From Sulfitobacter sp. SK011 (GTDB taxonomy: Bacteria; Pseudomonadota; Alphaproteobacteria; Rhodobacterales; Rhodobacteraceae), in assembly GCF_003352065.1 (NCBI RefSeq), contig NZ_CP025803.1:2149574-2213573 (forward strand): a DNA stretch of 64,000 nt. Direction: 5' to 3'. The stretch's first letter is position 1. Each line of letters opens with the position of its first letter. A program made the translations under genes and the position numbers. Below, piece by piece: positions 8,039 through 17,154 of this stretch. The notes beneath the pieces are model-generated. The model saw only the letters and a list, made by a program, of their open reading frames with translations. It ran no database searches and was not told the DNA's origin.

Positions 8039-9157
8039 TTAGAAGTTGTAACCGATCTTGAAACCGATCGATACAGCGGAGTTATCTGTAAATGCCGCAC
8101 GTGGCGCGCCGCCGGTCTGGGCGCGGGCATCACCGATATTTGTGTAGCGAATACCAGCTGAGATATCCAAGTTGTCGGATGCCTGATACTTTGCGCCCAG
8201 TGTAATGTATTTTGCGCCATCTGTTGGGGACAGCGGGGAGACAAGGTCATCCCCGTTTTCTCTTTGGTAGCCGATTGCGACAGAGCCGGACCACTGGTCG
8301 TTAAACCTGCGGCCAACACCGATCTCATAATCGGTTGAATCTTCAATATTGGTCAGGCTGGTGCCGGCAGGTGTGTTGGCACCGAAAAACGCCGGAATGG
8401 CACGTGTATCGCTATACCGCGCATAGCGGATTGAACCGAACACCAATGTGTCTTTTGCAACACCGGTCTGGAACTCAAGATTGAGGCTTTCTGGTGTTAC
8501 AACTTCTGTCAGGCCGGGAGGTGCAACAGGTACCCCGCCAAATGTTTCATTTGTTGGCAAATCATGGGTGATCTTTGATTGATACGTAAGCGCCACACGC
8601 AATGCGATTTCGGGCTTTTCATAAGCCGCGCCAAGCAAAAACCCAAAAGCACCAGCTGCGTCAAGTTTGGCGCTATAGCCGTTCAATCCGGCGTAAGCGA
8701 CACCGCGCAATGAAACGTCAGCTTCGATTTCCTGGTAGCGCAAACCACCATGGACGCTGAAATTGTCATTGAACTTGTAACGGCCAAGGACTGTGAAAGC
8801 GATACTGTCGACGACAGCTTGGGTGCCGCCAAGTGACGGGGAGGTCGCAATGACAGGATAGCTGATGTCCGCGCCAAATGGTTCGTCAACGATCATCGCG
8901 ACAGAGATCTTGTCGTTGATCTCGTAACGCAAACCACCACTGAGGACGCTAAAGTTACCCCCGACGTTCCCGGTTGTAGCTGTCGAACCCAGGTCCGTGC
9001 CATCAAGGCTGGGATCAGCTGCCCCGAAGCTCAACTCGAATCGGTTGCCGCTCTCAAAGATGATGCCGATATCTTGGTTCGACCGATCAATGCCGCCAGC
9101 CTGTGCGGCGAATGCGGATGCGGTCAGGGCTGTTGTAGCCAGAATAAATCTCTTCAT
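8039..9157 (-). CDS. Outer-membrane protein of the OmpP1/FadL family
   Basis: The 372-residue protein has a cleavable signal peptide (MKRFILATTALTASAFAAQA). Alternating beta strands follow, and it ends with a C-terminal Phe in FKIGYNF, the outer-membrane insertion signature. The early segment GNRFELSFGAADPSLDGTD and the later phrase VAIGYQRENGDD resemble FadL-like barrels, which let long-chain fatty acids or other hydrophobic compounds cross the outer membrane. The ATG at 9157 has GGAGGAGTG seven bases upstream; the frame is open 39 bases further but without a signal peptide start. It is monocistronic, with its own terminator. Confidence 0.9.
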   Translation of the reverse strand: MKRFILATTALTASAFAAQAGGIDRSNQDIGIIFESGNRFELSFGAADPSLDGTDLGSTATTGNVGGNFSVLSGGLRYEINDKISVAMIVDEPFGADISYPVIATSPSLGGTQAVVDSIAFTVLGRYKFNDNFSVHGGLRYQEIEADVSLRGVAYAGLNGYSAKLDAAGAFGFLLGAAYEKPEIALRVALTYQSKITHDLPTNETFGGVPVAPPGLTEVVTPESLNLEFQTGVAKDTLVFGSIRYARYSDTRAIPAFFGANTPAGTSLTNIEDSTDYEIGVGRRFNDQWSGSVAIGYQRENGDDLVSPLSPTDGAKYITLGAKYQASDNLDISAGIRYTNIGDARAQTGGAPRAAFTDNSAVSIGFKIGYNF

Positions 9158-9289
9158 TATCACTCCTCCCCAGAAGTTCCCCGTCGCGAGGTACAATCAT
9201 AGGGTGTGCGCGGGATGAACGTGTTATGTGGACAGATGTGCCATTCGGTCAATTCGTGACGCTAGGGCACATTTGTTCGTGACCCTACG

Positions 9290-10165
9290 TTACGGCTTTT
9301 GAGCAACACTTTTGCGCGTCTCAAACCAGATATTAAGGTAATTCCCGGCAAAAATCACCACAGCTCCGACAAAAACCAAGATATCCAGCGATTCTTGATA
9401 GAGCAGCATCCCCAGGACCGCGATAACCGGCAGGCGGATGAAATCAATCGGGACGACGACAGTTGCGGGCGCAATCGACAGGGCGTTGGTCAGGCAATAA
9501 TGCGCAAGCAGGCCGCACACGCCAATCAGCGCCAGAAACGGCAGGCTGGCGGCGTCCGGCAGGGCGATGTCGCCGTCATATCCAGCGGTAATCAACCCAA
9601 AGACCAATTGCATTGTGGTCAAGTAAAACAGAATGCCGGTGATGGTCTGGGTCCGCGTCAGGCGTTTGGTGAACATGATCGTCAGCGCAAAAAAGATCGC
9701 AGAGGATGCCGCAGCAATCAGACCGGCGTTTATCCCGTCGATGCTGGGCCGGGCGACAATCAGGATGCCGATAAAGCCCATGATCGCGGCAATGCCACGC
9801 ATAAAGGTCAGCCGTTCACCCAAGATCAGCGGCGACAGCACGATCACCCAAAGCGGGGAGGTAAATTCAAGCGCAAAGACCTGCGCCAGCGGAATGACAG
9901 TCACCGCATAGAACCACAGGTTTTGCCCGGTAAAATGCGCCAGATTGCGAATGACCTGCTGGCCCATGTTGCGGGTGTTGATCTGACGCCATGCCCCGGT
10001 GGCAAATGCGACGATGATCACAACGAATACGCCAAAGGCGCTGCGGTACATCATAATCTCAAATGTGTCGAACCGCGCGCCCAGTTCCCGCCCGGCTATG
10101 GCCATGGCAGAAAACGACGCAATTGACCCGATCATCCAAAGTGCGGCGCGCAGGGTTGTGCTCAT
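9290..10165 (-). CDS. DMT superfamily (EamA) transporter
   Basis: The 291-residue membrane protein has ten predicted helices in two EamA repeats. The first repeat contains FTGQNLWFYAVTVIPLAQV and the segment ALEFTSPLWVIVLSPLILGERL, the typical helix 4-5 pattern of roseobacter EamA proteins; the second has SIAPATVVVPIDFIRLPVIA. It is a metabolite exporter of unknown substrate. It differs clearly from the EamA gene at 7002-7928, so it is not a recent duplicate. It starts 57 bases downstream of the guaA stop on the same strand. Confidence 0.9.
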   Translation of the reverse strand: MSTTLRAALWMIGSIASFSAMAIAGRELGARFDTFEIMMYRSAFGVFVVIIVAFATGAWRQINTRNMGQQVIRNLAHFTGQNLWFYAVTVIPLAQVFALEFTSPLWVIVLSPLILGERLTFMRGIAAIMGFIGILIVARPSIDGINAGLIAAASSAIFFALTIMFTKRLTRTQTITGILFYLTTMQLVFGLITAGYDGDIALPDAASLPFLALIGVCGLLAHYCLTNALSIAPATVVVPIDFIRLPVIAVLGMLLYQESLDILVFVGAVVIFAGNYLNIWFETRKSVAQKP

Positions 10166-10222
10166 GTCATGGGGTCCAAATCAGGCAATTCCGCGCGGTG
10201 AAACGCCATTCGCGCCAGTACA

Positions 10223-11797
10223 TTATTCCCACTCAATGGTGCCCGGTGGCTTGGAGGTGATATCATAAGTCACCCGGTTGATGCCCGGCACCTCATTGAT
10301 GATGCGTGTTGCCGTTTCACCAAGGAAATCATGCGTGAACGGATAATAATCCGCTGTCATCCCATCGACGGATGTCACCGCGCGCAAGGCGCAGGCAAAA
10401 TCATAGGTCCGGCCATCGCCCATCACACCAACGGTGCGCACGGGCAGGATCGCGACGAAGGCCTGCCAGATCTCGTCATATAGCCCGTGTTTGCGGATCT
10501 GGTCGATGTAGACCGCATCGGCCTCGCGCAGAATATCAAGCTTGGGACGGGTGATTTCACCGGGGCACCGGATCGCAAGACCGGGGCCGGGAAACGGATG
10601 GCGGCCGATAAAGCTGGCGGGCAGGCCCAATTCACGGCCCAGAGCGCGCACTTCGTCTTTGAACAACTCACGCAGGGGTTCAACCAGTTTCAACCCCATC
10701 TTTTCAGGCAGGCCACCGACATTGTGGTGGCTCTTGATCGTCACTGAAGGGCCACCAGAGAAGGACACCGATTCGATGACATCGGGATAGAGCGTGCCTT
10801 GTGCCAGAAACGTCGCATCGCCCACGGCCTTGGCGTGTTTCTGAAACACGTCGATAAATAGCTTGCCAATGATTTTTCTTTTTGTTTCCGGGTCACTTAC
10901 ACCGTCAAGTTCACCCAGGAACAGTTCCTGTTCATCGGCATGGATCAACGGCATGTTATAATTGTCGCGGAACATGGTGACGACTTCCTCAGCCTCACCT
11001 TTGCGCAGCAACCCATGATCGACAAACACGCAGGTCAGCTGATCGCCAATCGCCTCGTGGATCAACACCGCAGCGACAGAGGAATCGACACCGCCAGACA
11101 GCCCGCAGATGACCTTTTGATCGCCAACCTGCGCACGGATCGCGGCAATCGCTTCTTCACGGTAGGCGCGCATGGTCCAGTCGCCTTTGAACCCGGCCAG
11201 TTTGACAAAGTTCTCATAGAGCTTGGCCCCATTGGGCGTGTGATGAACCTCTGGGTGAAACTGAACCGCGTAAAAATTTCGTTCCGTATCGCCGGTGATG
11301 GCAAAAGGTGCGTTGGGCGAGGTGCCATAGACCTCAAACCCCGGTGCGATTTCGCTGACATGGTCACCGTGGCTCATCCAGACCTGTTCACGGTCGGCCT
11401 CAAACCATCCCTCCAGCAGCGCCAATTTACGCGCCTCAGGGGTCACGTACGCGCGGCCAAATTCAGCGGTGCCATGGCCGCGTTCCACTTTGCCGCCAAG
11501 ACACTGCATCATCACCTGCTGGCCATAACAGATACCAAGGATCGGCACGCCCAAATCAAAAACCGACTTTGGCGGCATCGGTGCGCCCTCGGTAAAGACA
11601 GAAGACGGGCCACCTGAAAAGATCACTGCTTTTGGCGCAAAATCAGCCAGAAACGCGTCCGTGACCGCGTTAAAGGGGTGAATTTCGCAAAACACGTGCA
11701 ATTCGCGCAGGCGGCGGGCGATCAGTTGCGTCACCTGGCTGCCAAAGTCGATGATCAGCAGGCGGTCATGGTCGGCGGGGGAAATGATATCTGTCAT
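10223..11797 (-). CDS. guaA: GMP synthase (glutamine-hydrolysing)
   Basis: The enzyme converts XMP to GMP using glutamine and ATP, the last step of guanine nucleotide synthesis. The N-terminal class I amidotransferase domain shows [18 protein letters not shown] and the nucleophile in GICYGQQ. The ATP-pyrophosphatase domain shows the SGGVDSS loop, and the dimerisation domain ends in the typical KPPGTIEWE. The start was set at ATG 11797 ([12 protein letters not shown], 524 residues), matching family length. An ATG at 11833 would add twelve residues with no family support. The region to mttB (11798-12002) is divergent, with no clear promoter by eye. Confidence 0.96.
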   Translation of the reverse strand: MTDIISPADHDRLLIIDFGSQVTQLIARRLRELHVFCEIHPFNAVTDAFLADFAPKAVIFSGGPSSVFTEGAPMPPKSVFDLGVPILGICYGQQVMMQCLGGKVERGHGTAEFGRAYVTPEARKLALLEGWFEADREQVWMSHGDHVSEIAPGFEVYGTSPNAPFAITGDTERNFYAVQFHPEVHHTPNGAKLYENFVKLAGFKGDWTMRAYREEAIAAIRAQVGDQKVICGLSGGVDSSVAAVLIHEAIGDQLTCVFVDHGLLRKGEAEEVVTMFRDNYNMPLIHADEQELFLGELDGVSDPETKRKIIGKLFIDVFQKHAKAVGDATFLAQGTLYPDVIESVSFSGGPSVTIKSHHNVGGLPEKMGLKLVEPLRELFKDEVRALGRELGLPASFIGRHPFPGPGLAIRCPGEITRPKLDILREADAVYIDQIRKHGLYDEIWQAFVAILPVRTVGVMGDGRTYDFACALRAVTSVDGMTADYYPFTHDFLGETATRIINEVPGINRVTYDITSKPPGTIEWE

Positions 11798-12002
11798 GGC
11801 TGTCTGATTATGCGCGGGCGGCGAGGGTGGCAAGAGGTGAAGGGGCGCGGGGTGCGTGTCGGGCTGGATATCTTGGCCGAAAAAACGACTTCTTCACTTT
11901 GGGTCATGTCGCTTTTTTCTCAGTCTAGCCGTTATCCGCGCGAAGGGTGCGTGGGGAATGGGATACCTACGGGGCAACAGTTGGCACGAGAGGGGATACA
12001 CA

Positions 12003-13541
12003 ATGGCGGAATCAGCACGGCGGGCTCGGGGCGGCGGCGGTGCCGCACGGCGCGCAGAGCGCAGCGCAGTGTCGTTTGAGACGGCAAAGTATATTGAGCG
12101 CAATATTCCCAATTTCGAAGTGCTGAATGAAGAGGCGCTTGAGATTATTGAGCGCAACGCGGACATCATTCTCGAAGAGATTGGCGTGAATTTCCCGGAC
12201 AACCCAGAGGCATTGGACCTGTGGCGCGCCGCTGGCGCGTCGGTTGACGGCGACCGCGTGCGTATCCCCAAAGGCCTGGCCCGTGAGCTGTGCAAAACCG
12301 CGCCTTCCGAGTACACGCAACATGCCCGCAACCCGGCGCGCAATGTTGTGGTGGGCGGCAAGAACCTTGTCTTGGCACCCGTCTACGGCCCGCCCTTCGT
12401 ACGCGACGCTGTGGGTGGTCGCCGCTATGCCACGATGGCGGATTTCAACAAGTTTGTGAAACTGGCCTATATGTCGAAATGGCTGCACCATTCTGGTGGT
12501 ACAGTGTGCGAGCCGACGGATATTCCGGTGAACAAACGCCATCTCGACATGCTTTATGCGCATATGACGCTTAGCGATAAGCCGTTTATGGGATCTGTGA
12601 CCGAACCCAGCCGCGCGCAGGACAGCGTCGATATGTGCGGCATCCTCTTTGGTGAGGACTTTGTTCAGAAAAACACTGTGATGACTTCGCTCATCAACAT
12701 CAACTCACCGATGACATTTGACGATGTGATGATGGGCGCGCTCAAAGTCTATGCCGAGAATAACCAAGCCTGCATCATCTCGCCGTTTATCGTCGGCGGG
12801 GCGATGGCACCGGTATCGGTGATGGGGACGCTGACGCAGGTCATGGCCGAAGTTCTGGCGGGCATCGCCTATAGCCAATTGGTGCGCAAGGGCGCGCCGG
12901 TGATCTTTGGTGCCTTTGTGACGTCGATCGACATGAATTCCGGTGCGCCGACATTTGGCACCCCCGAGGCGGCGCATATCACCTATGGTGCCGGTCAACT
13001 GGCACGGCGCATGAACCTGCCGTTCCGGTCTGCTGGATCCTTCTGTGGCTCCAAGTTGCCGGATGCGCAGGCGGCCTATGAAACTGCGAACAGCCTGAAC
13101 ATGGGGCTGTTGGCAGGGGTAAACTTCATGCTGCATTCATGTGGGTGGCTTGAGGGCGGTCTGGTCAGTTCCTTTGAAAAATTCGTGATGGACGCGGATC
13201 AATTGGGCGCGCTTCATCATATCGCAAAGGGCGTTGATATAGACGAGAATGCCCAGGCCATGGATGCGATCCGCGAAGTGGGTCCGGGTGGCCATTACCT
13301 TGGCTGTGCGCACACTCAGGCCAATTTCAAGGCGGCATTCTGGAAGTCCGACCTGCTGGATTACAAACCCTTTGAGACATGGGAAGACGAAGGCGCACGC
13401 GACACGCAAGCCCTCGCGTCAATCCGGGTTGAGAAGATGTTGGCCGATTATCAGCAGCCAGCGCTTGATCCAGCGATCCGCGAGGCACTCGATGCCTATG
13501 TGGCGCAGAAAAAAGCGGCCGAGCCCGACAGCTTTATGTAG
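12003..13541 (+). CDS. Trimethylamine methyltransferase family protein (MttB superfamily, non-pyrrolysine)
   Basis: The 512-residue TIM-barrel protein belongs to the COG5598 MttB-like superfamily. It shows NIPNFEVLNEEALEIIERNAD at the N-terminus, GSVTEPSRAQDSVDMC near the middle and the GPGGHYLGCAHTQANF block near the C-terminus. Members move a methyl group from quaternary or tertiary amines, such as glycine betaine or proline betaine, to a corrinoid protein. There is no in-frame amber codon, so no pyrrolysine, unlike true trimethylamine methyltransferases. The start ATG has GAGAGGGG upstream; the frame is open to 11856 over an R/S-rich stretch. No corrinoid protein or activator is nearby. 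The substrate is unknown. Confidence 0.88.
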   Translation: MAESARRARGGGGAARRAERSAVSFETAKYIERNIPNFEVLNEEALEIIERNADIILEEIGVNFPDNPEALDLWRAAGASVDGDRVRIPKGLARELCKTAPSEYTQHARNPARNVVVGGKNLVLAPVYGPPFVRDAVGGRRYATMADFNKFVKLAYMSKWLHHSGGTVCEPTDIPVNKRHLDMLYAHMTLSDKPFMGSVTEPSRAQDSVDMCGILFGEDFVQKNTVMTSLININSPMTFDDVMMGALKVYAENNQACIISPFIVGGAMAPVSVMGTLTQVMAEVLAGIAYSQLVRKGAPVIFGAFVTSIDMNSGAPTFGTPEAAHITYGAGQLARRMNLPFRSAGSFCGSKLPDAQAAYETANSLNMGLLAGVNFMLHSCGWLEGGLVSSFEKFVMDADQLGALHHIAKGVDIDENAQAMDAIREVGPGGHYLGCAHTQANFKAAFWKSDLLDYKPFETWEDEGARDTQALASIRVEKMLADYQQPALDPAIREALDAYVAQKKAAEPDSFM

Positions 13542-13563
13542 GCTGGCTGCCCGTGCCGCAGGG

Positions 13564-13866
13564 TCAACCTGCGACTTCGGCAATTTGTGAGGCCTTCAGC
13601 ACGCGGGCCTCACCCACCATCGCGATCAGAACGTCAATGTGGCGGATCAGGCTATAACCTGCATCCGCCGCTTTGCGTTGGGCGTTCAACTCCGCCTCAA
13701 TCTCCATCAGCTTGAGCAGGGCGGCACCGTGCCGGGGCAACACGCCATAGCCCAGGAGCCGGGGCAGGTGGTTCGTGCGCGAATATCCCTCTGCTCCGAT
13801 GCGCGCGGCGCGCATCATCAGACGAGGGCGGTGGAGCGTGTGCAGCATGGAAATCAGATCTTGCAT
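13564..13866 (-). CDS. DUF6477 family protein
   Basis: The 100-residue protein matches the small family I recall from Rhodobacteraceae as DUF6477. The diagnostic N-terminus is LISMLHTLHRPRLMMRAARIG, followed by GYSRTNHLPRLLG. It is arginine- and leucine-rich, without signal peptide or membrane segment. Function is unknown. The ATG at 13866 was chosen because it begins the conserved block; the 66 bases upstream are open but unlike the family. It is convergent with the mttB-like gene, 22 bases from its stop. Confidence 0.75.
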   Translation of the reverse strand: MQDLISMLHTLHRPRLMMRAARIGAEGYSRTNHLPRLLGYGVLPRHGAALLKLMEIEAELNAQRKAADAGYSLIRHIDVLIAMVGEARVLKASQIAEVAG

Positions 13867-14025
13867 GGTCGGTCCTTTGGTCACTTGGTGGGAGGCGGTC
13901 AGAATCGCCTTGTCCTCAGCACAGTGGCACAACCCATGCGGGTGTTGCGCGGCGCGATAGGGACCCGCGCGGTGCTTTCATAACTGTTTATCTTTTAGAA
14001 ACAATGATTACCAAACCGCCTCATT

Positions 14026-14041
14026 TTAACGAATGGGTAAC
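14026..14041 (+). promoter_or_regulatory. Possible CtrA-like site
   Basis: TTAA at 14026-14029, a 7-base spacer, then GTAAC: one mismatch from the CtrA consensus TTAA-N7-TTAAC. It lies 81 bases before the HTH gene at 14122. A single near-match can occur by chance. Confidence 0.25.
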
Positions 14042-14083
14042 AGATACAGCCTTAGGTTGTGTCGATAAAATTGTCTGTAACTT

Positions 14084-14092
14084 TGTGGATAA
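14084..14092 (-). promoter_or_regulatory. DnaA box
   Basis: TGTGGATAA on the plus strand is the exact reverse complement of the strong DnaA box TTATCCACA. It sits 30 bases before the HTH gene start, with the weaker relative TGTCGATAA about 25 bases upstream. Too few boxes for an origin; a regulatory role is possible. Confidence 0.4.
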
Positions 14093-14121
14093 CTTTCCTT
14101 AGACGGGAGAAAGATGCAGGA

Positions 14122-14343
14122 ATGGAAACCCCAGACATTCTGAAACTGCCGGGATGGGTGCCCACCGGGGCGCTGCATTATCTGGCCCATACTGAACGTG
14201 GTCAGCCGATCCGCGCGCTGGCCCGTGTGGCGGGTTGCCATGCGTCAACTGTCATGCGGCAAATCCGGCAAATTGAAACGCGCCGGGATGATCCGCTTGT
14301 TGACGCCGCCCTGCGCAAGCTGGGGTCGGTGCCGCTGAGTTAA
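14122..14343 (+). CDS. Helix-turn-helix fragment, N-terminal part of a split HTH-DUF6456 gene
   Basis: The 73-residue reading frame contains LPGWVPTGALHYLAHTERG followed by an HTH (IRALARVAGCHASTVMRQIR, about residues 28-47). This pair normally opens a single protein of roughly 370 residues in Rhodobacteraceae. A TAA at 14341-14343 stops it, yet the same frame continues open into the DUF6456 part at 14386. ATG 14122 begins the conserved block. Either a nonsense mutation has split the gene, the two halves are made separately, or the base is a sequencing error. DnaA- and CtrA-like sites lie upstream. Confidence 0.65.
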   Translation: METPDILKLPGWVPTGALHYLAHTERGQPIRALARVAGCHASTVMRQIRQIETRRDDPLVDAALRKLGSVPLS

Positions 14344-14385
14344 ACGCCCCAAACATCATACAAAACAAGCAAGGAATGCGCCCCG

Positions 14386-15246
14386 ATGGCCAAAACGCCA
14401 ACCGATGCCCTGCCAGATGAAGCCACATTGACGCGCGAAGCGCTGCGCATATTGCGGCGTTTGTGCGAAACCGGTGCCGTCCTGGCGGTTGCCGCTGAAA
14501 TGGAAAAAGCCGTCGTTGTGCGCGACCTGGCCAGCGGTGGCAGCACCCGCACAGCCGTGGTGGCGTCAAATGTGGCGCAGGCATTGGCGCTCAAAAACTG
14601 GATTGCTGCCGGGAATACCGGCCGGATCATCCGGTATCACATCACCGCCGCCGGACGCGCCGCACTGGACGGGATGTTGGAGAACCTGAAAGAGCCGGTT
14701 CCAGCGCAACAGGGATTTGCCGAGGCGCAAGCCGCGTTTTCCGGGGCACAAGATACATGGGATGATGACGCAGAAGGACAGGACACGGCCACCCAACGGG
14801 CGAAATACAATCTGGCTGAAAGCCCTCTGGCCGCTCTGGCGCGGCGCCGTGATGCAAAGGGCAAACCGTTTTTGCGCGATGATTTGGTCCATGCGGGTGA
14901 AAGGCTGCGCGAGGATTTTGAGCTTGCACAGATGGGCACGCGGGTCACGCAAAACTGGGATAATTTCCTGACACCGGGCACGGGTGGCGCGACAAAACGC
15001 GGCGGTGGCATCGTTGACGCGCCCTCGGCCGCGCGTGCGCGGGTTGCAGCCGCACTCGCCGATCTGGGACCGGGGTTGTCGGATGTTGTATTGCGCTGCT
15101 GTTGTTACCTCGAGGGGTTGGAGACAACGGAAAAACGGCTGGGTTGGTCGGCGCGGTCAGGTAAGATCGTGCTACGGATCGCGCTGATGCGTCTTAAGCG
15201 GCATTACGATGAAACCATCGGGCCGGGCGGGCCGATGATCGGGTAG
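14386..15246 (+). CDS. DUF6456 domain-containing protein, C-terminal part of a split gene
   Basis: The product has 286 residues. It begins with the module LPDEATLTREALRILRRLCE and a winged-helix-like segment (MEKAVVVRD, then TAAGRAAL). It ends with the DUF6456 domain (residues about 140-280), including SPLAALARRRDAKG, HAGERLREDFELAQ and a terminal HTH-like LGWSARSGKIVLRIALMRLKRHY, reminiscent of sigma-factor region 4. It is in the same frame as the HTH fragment ending at 14343; only 14 codons and one stop separate them. AAGGA lies 12 bases before the ATG, so independent translation is possible. Probably DNA-binding; role unknown. Confidence 0.8.
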   Translation: MAKTPTDALPDEATLTREALRILRRLCETGAVLAVAAEMEKAVVVRDLASGGSTRTAVVASNVAQALALKNWIAAGNTGRIIRYHITAAGRAALDGMLENLKEPVPAQQGFAEAQAAFSGAQDTWDDDAEGQDTATQRAKYNLAESPLAALARRRDAKGKPFLRDDLVHAGERLREDFELAQMGTRVTQNWDNFLTPGTGGATKRGGGIVDAPSAARARVAAALADLGPGLSDVVLRCCCYLEGLETTEKRLGWSARSGKIVLRIALMRLKRHYDETIGPGGPMIG

Positions 15247-15336
15247 GGCTTTGTGCGTGGTCCGGGTTTGATGTTTTGCAGGAGTGCGGAAACGGGTTAC
15301 TGAGCAGGCGCGTGCAAAAGCGTTCTGGTGAGGTGG

Positions 15337-15350
15337 TTGACTAAGATCAA
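15337..15350. promoter_or_regulatory. FNR/FnrL-like binding site
   Basis: TTGACTAAGATCAA matches the FNR-type palindrome TTGAT-N4-ATCAA with one mismatch. It stands 107 bases upstream of the PagL-like outer-membrane gene. FnrL is the oxygen-responsive regulator of Rhodobacterales. Binding here is inferred only from the match. Confidence 0.45.
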
Positions 15351-15456
15351 TCGCGCGGGGGCTGATTGTGAAAGGGTTTGTGCAATGTTCATGCGTCTTA
15401 TGACCTCTGCCCTGATCCAAAGAGCAGTTGACCCCGCCCTCTGAAAGCAGATTTTC

Positions 15457-16050
15457 ATGCGTCTTCCCACCCCACATTTCAGGCTGCCGATCCGCAAGAT
15501 AGTCACTGTTGCGTTTTGTGCGCTGGCGACGCCTCTGGCCGCGCAGCAGGGGGCGTGGACTGGTGCGGTTTTTGGGGGTGTTCTGACCAGCAATGACTTT
15601 GAAGAGGTTTTTCAGCCCAACCAAATCGACTTTGTCGACAGTCAGATCGCAGGGGTGATTCTGGGCTATGAATTGCGTCTGCCCGACGACCGCTGGACGC
15701 TGGGGGCCGAGTTGCAGGTGGCAAAGCATTTTGGCATTCAGACCCATACGGAAATAAATGTGCCGGTGGTGCTGCGCTATCATCCACGCAATCCGTGGCC
15801 GCGCCCTTTGGAAAGCGTGGCATTTGGTATCGGAGGGTCGCATGCAACTGCGCTGCCACAGGTGGAAATCAACAACGACGGCGCGACCCGGCGCAATTTG
15901 ATCTATTGGTTGTTCGAAGTCGAATTTGCCACCCCGCAGCCAAGTGACACGGTATTTCTGCGATTGCACCACAGATCGGATGCCTTTGGGCTTCTCGATC
16001 CACCGGCGGGATCAAATGGGGTTGTGTTCGGGCTGCGTCGTTCATTTTAG
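15457..16050 (+). CDS. PagL-like outer-membrane protein (acyloxyacyl hydrolase family candidate)
   Basis: The 197-residue protein has an N-terminal signal peptide (hydrophobic stretch about 15-28, cleavage after LAAQQ). Amphipathic beta strands follow, and it ends in FGLRRSF with a C-terminal Phe, as in outer-membrane barrels. The last strands read FLRLHHRSDAFGLLDPPAGSN, comparable to the HxSNAG region of lipid A 3-O-deacylase PagL, where His and Ser are catalytic. A His and Ser are present but the Asn-Ala-Gly is changed. Lipid A modification is therefore a guess. An FNR-like palindrome lies upstream and no terminator was seen. Confidence 0.7.
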   Translation: MRLPTPHFRLPIRKIVTVAFCALATPLAAQQGAWTGAVFGGVLTSNDFEEVFQPNQIDFVDSQIAGVILGYELRLPDDRWTLGAELQVAKHFGIQTHTEINVPVVLRYHPRNPWPRPLESVAFGIGGSHATALPQVEINNDGATRRNLIYWLFEVEFATPQPSDTVFLRLHHRSDAFGLLDPPAGSNGVVFGLRRSF

Positions 16051-16173
16051 GTGCGCCAGGACCGTTCCACAACTGGGCCGGGCAGCAGCCATGCAAAAGG
16101 TCACAGTACCTTTCCCATTCAGTTGTTTGTGTTAAATAGGGTAAAGCAGTGAACCCGAACAAGGTGCCGAACC

Positions 16174-17127
16174 ATGCGTGATCTGAAAATCCCCGAGCAG
16201 CGTCACCCCGAAAAAGCGCGCAAGCCTGACAATGCGCAGCCGAAAAAGCCAAGCTGGATCAGGGTCAAGGCACCTGGCGGCAAGGGCTATGCCGATACCG
16301 CCAAGATCATGCGCGATCATAAACTGGTCACGGTGTGCGAAGAGGCGGGATGCCCAAACGTTGGCGAATGTTGGTCCCAAGGCCACGCCACGATGATGAT
16401 CATGGGCGAGGTCTGTACCCGCGCCTGCACGTTCTGCAACATTGCGACCGGCAAGCCACCCGAAGATCTGGATGTATTTGAGCCGGGCCGCGTGGCGGAT
16501 GCCGTTCAAAAGCTGGGTCTCAATCACGTGGTTATCACATCAGTGGACCGCGACGATGTTGCGGACGGCGGTGCGGAGCATTTTGCCCAGACCATCCGGG
16601 CCATCCGCAAACGGTCGCCTGACACTACCATTGAAATTCTGACCCCTGATTTTATCCGCTGTGACCCATCAGTACTTGAGATCGTGGTCGAGGCGCGCCC
16701 TGATGTCTTTAATCACAACCTTGAAACAGTCCCGGGGCTGTATCCCGAAGTGCGCCCCGGCGCGCGGTATTTCCATTCATTGCGGCTGTTGCAGCGGGTC
16801 AAGGAACTGGACCCCTCGATGTTCACCAAGTCGGGCATCATGGTGGGGCTTGGCGAAGACCGCCAGTCGGTCATTCAAGTCATGGAAGACATGCGCGCCG
16901 CTGACATCGATTTTCTGACCATTGGGCAATACCTGCAACCCACGCCAAAGCACCACCGGGTCGATCGGTTTGTACATCCGGATGAATTTGCGGCCTATGA
17001 AAAGGCGGCCTATGGCAAAGGGTTCCTGATGGTTTCGGCCACGCCGCTGACGCGCTCAAGCTATCATGCGGGCGATGATTTTGCGCAGTTGCGCGCGGCA
17101 CGCCAGAAAAAGCTGGGCATTTCCTGA
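16174..17127 (+). CDS. lipA: Lipoyl synthase
   Basis: A radical SAM enzyme of 317 residues that inserts two sulfur atoms into octanoyl groups on lipoyl domains. The auxiliary-cluster cysteines are at 55, 60 and 66 ([12 protein letters not shown]), and the radical SAM cluster cysteines at 81, 85 and 88 (CTRACTFC). The C-terminal Ser ligand lies in [11 protein letters not shown]. The length is normal. ATG 16174 is preceded by AAGGTG. Alone in its unit; the next gene is convergent, ending 27 bases away. Confidence 0.97.
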   Translation: MRDLKIPEQRHPEKARKPDNAQPKKPSWIRVKAPGGKGYADTAKIMRDHKLVTVCEEAGCPNVGECWSQGHATMMIMGEVCTRACTFCNIATGKPPEDLDVFEPGRVADAVQKLGLNHVVITSVDRDDVADGGAEHFAQTIRAIRKRSPDTTIEILTPDFIRCDPSVLEIVVEARPDVFNHNLETVPGLYPEVRPGARYFHSLRLLQRVKELDPSMFTKSGIMVGLGEDRQSVIQVMEDMRAADIDFLTIGQYLQPTPKHHRVDRFVHPDEFAAYEKAAYGKGFLMVSATPLTRSSYHAGDDFAQLRAARQKKLGIS

Positions 17128-17154
17128 CAAGCTGAATTTCGCGATTGCGACCGG

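Noticed and set aside
9299-10126. Plus-strand open frame of 275 codons opposite an EamA gene
   Set aside because: Composition is charged and repetitive with no motif, and the minus strand codes for a real membrane transporter.
10940-11617. Plus-strand open frame of 225 codons opposite guaA
   Set aside because: Antisense of a highly conserved enzyme, with no recognisable motif.
12003-13541. Pyrrolysine-containing trimethylamine methyltransferase
   Set aside because: There is no in-frame amber codon, and no pylTSBCD genes are seen; the protein is a non-Pyl homologue.
14026-14092. Replication origin
   Set aside because: Only one perfect DnaA box and one weaker one, without AT-rich unwinding region or origin genes.
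15172-15972. Minus-strand open frame of 266 codons
   Set aside because: It runs across both the DUF6456 end and the signal-peptide-bearing outer-membrane gene, and has no domain of its own.
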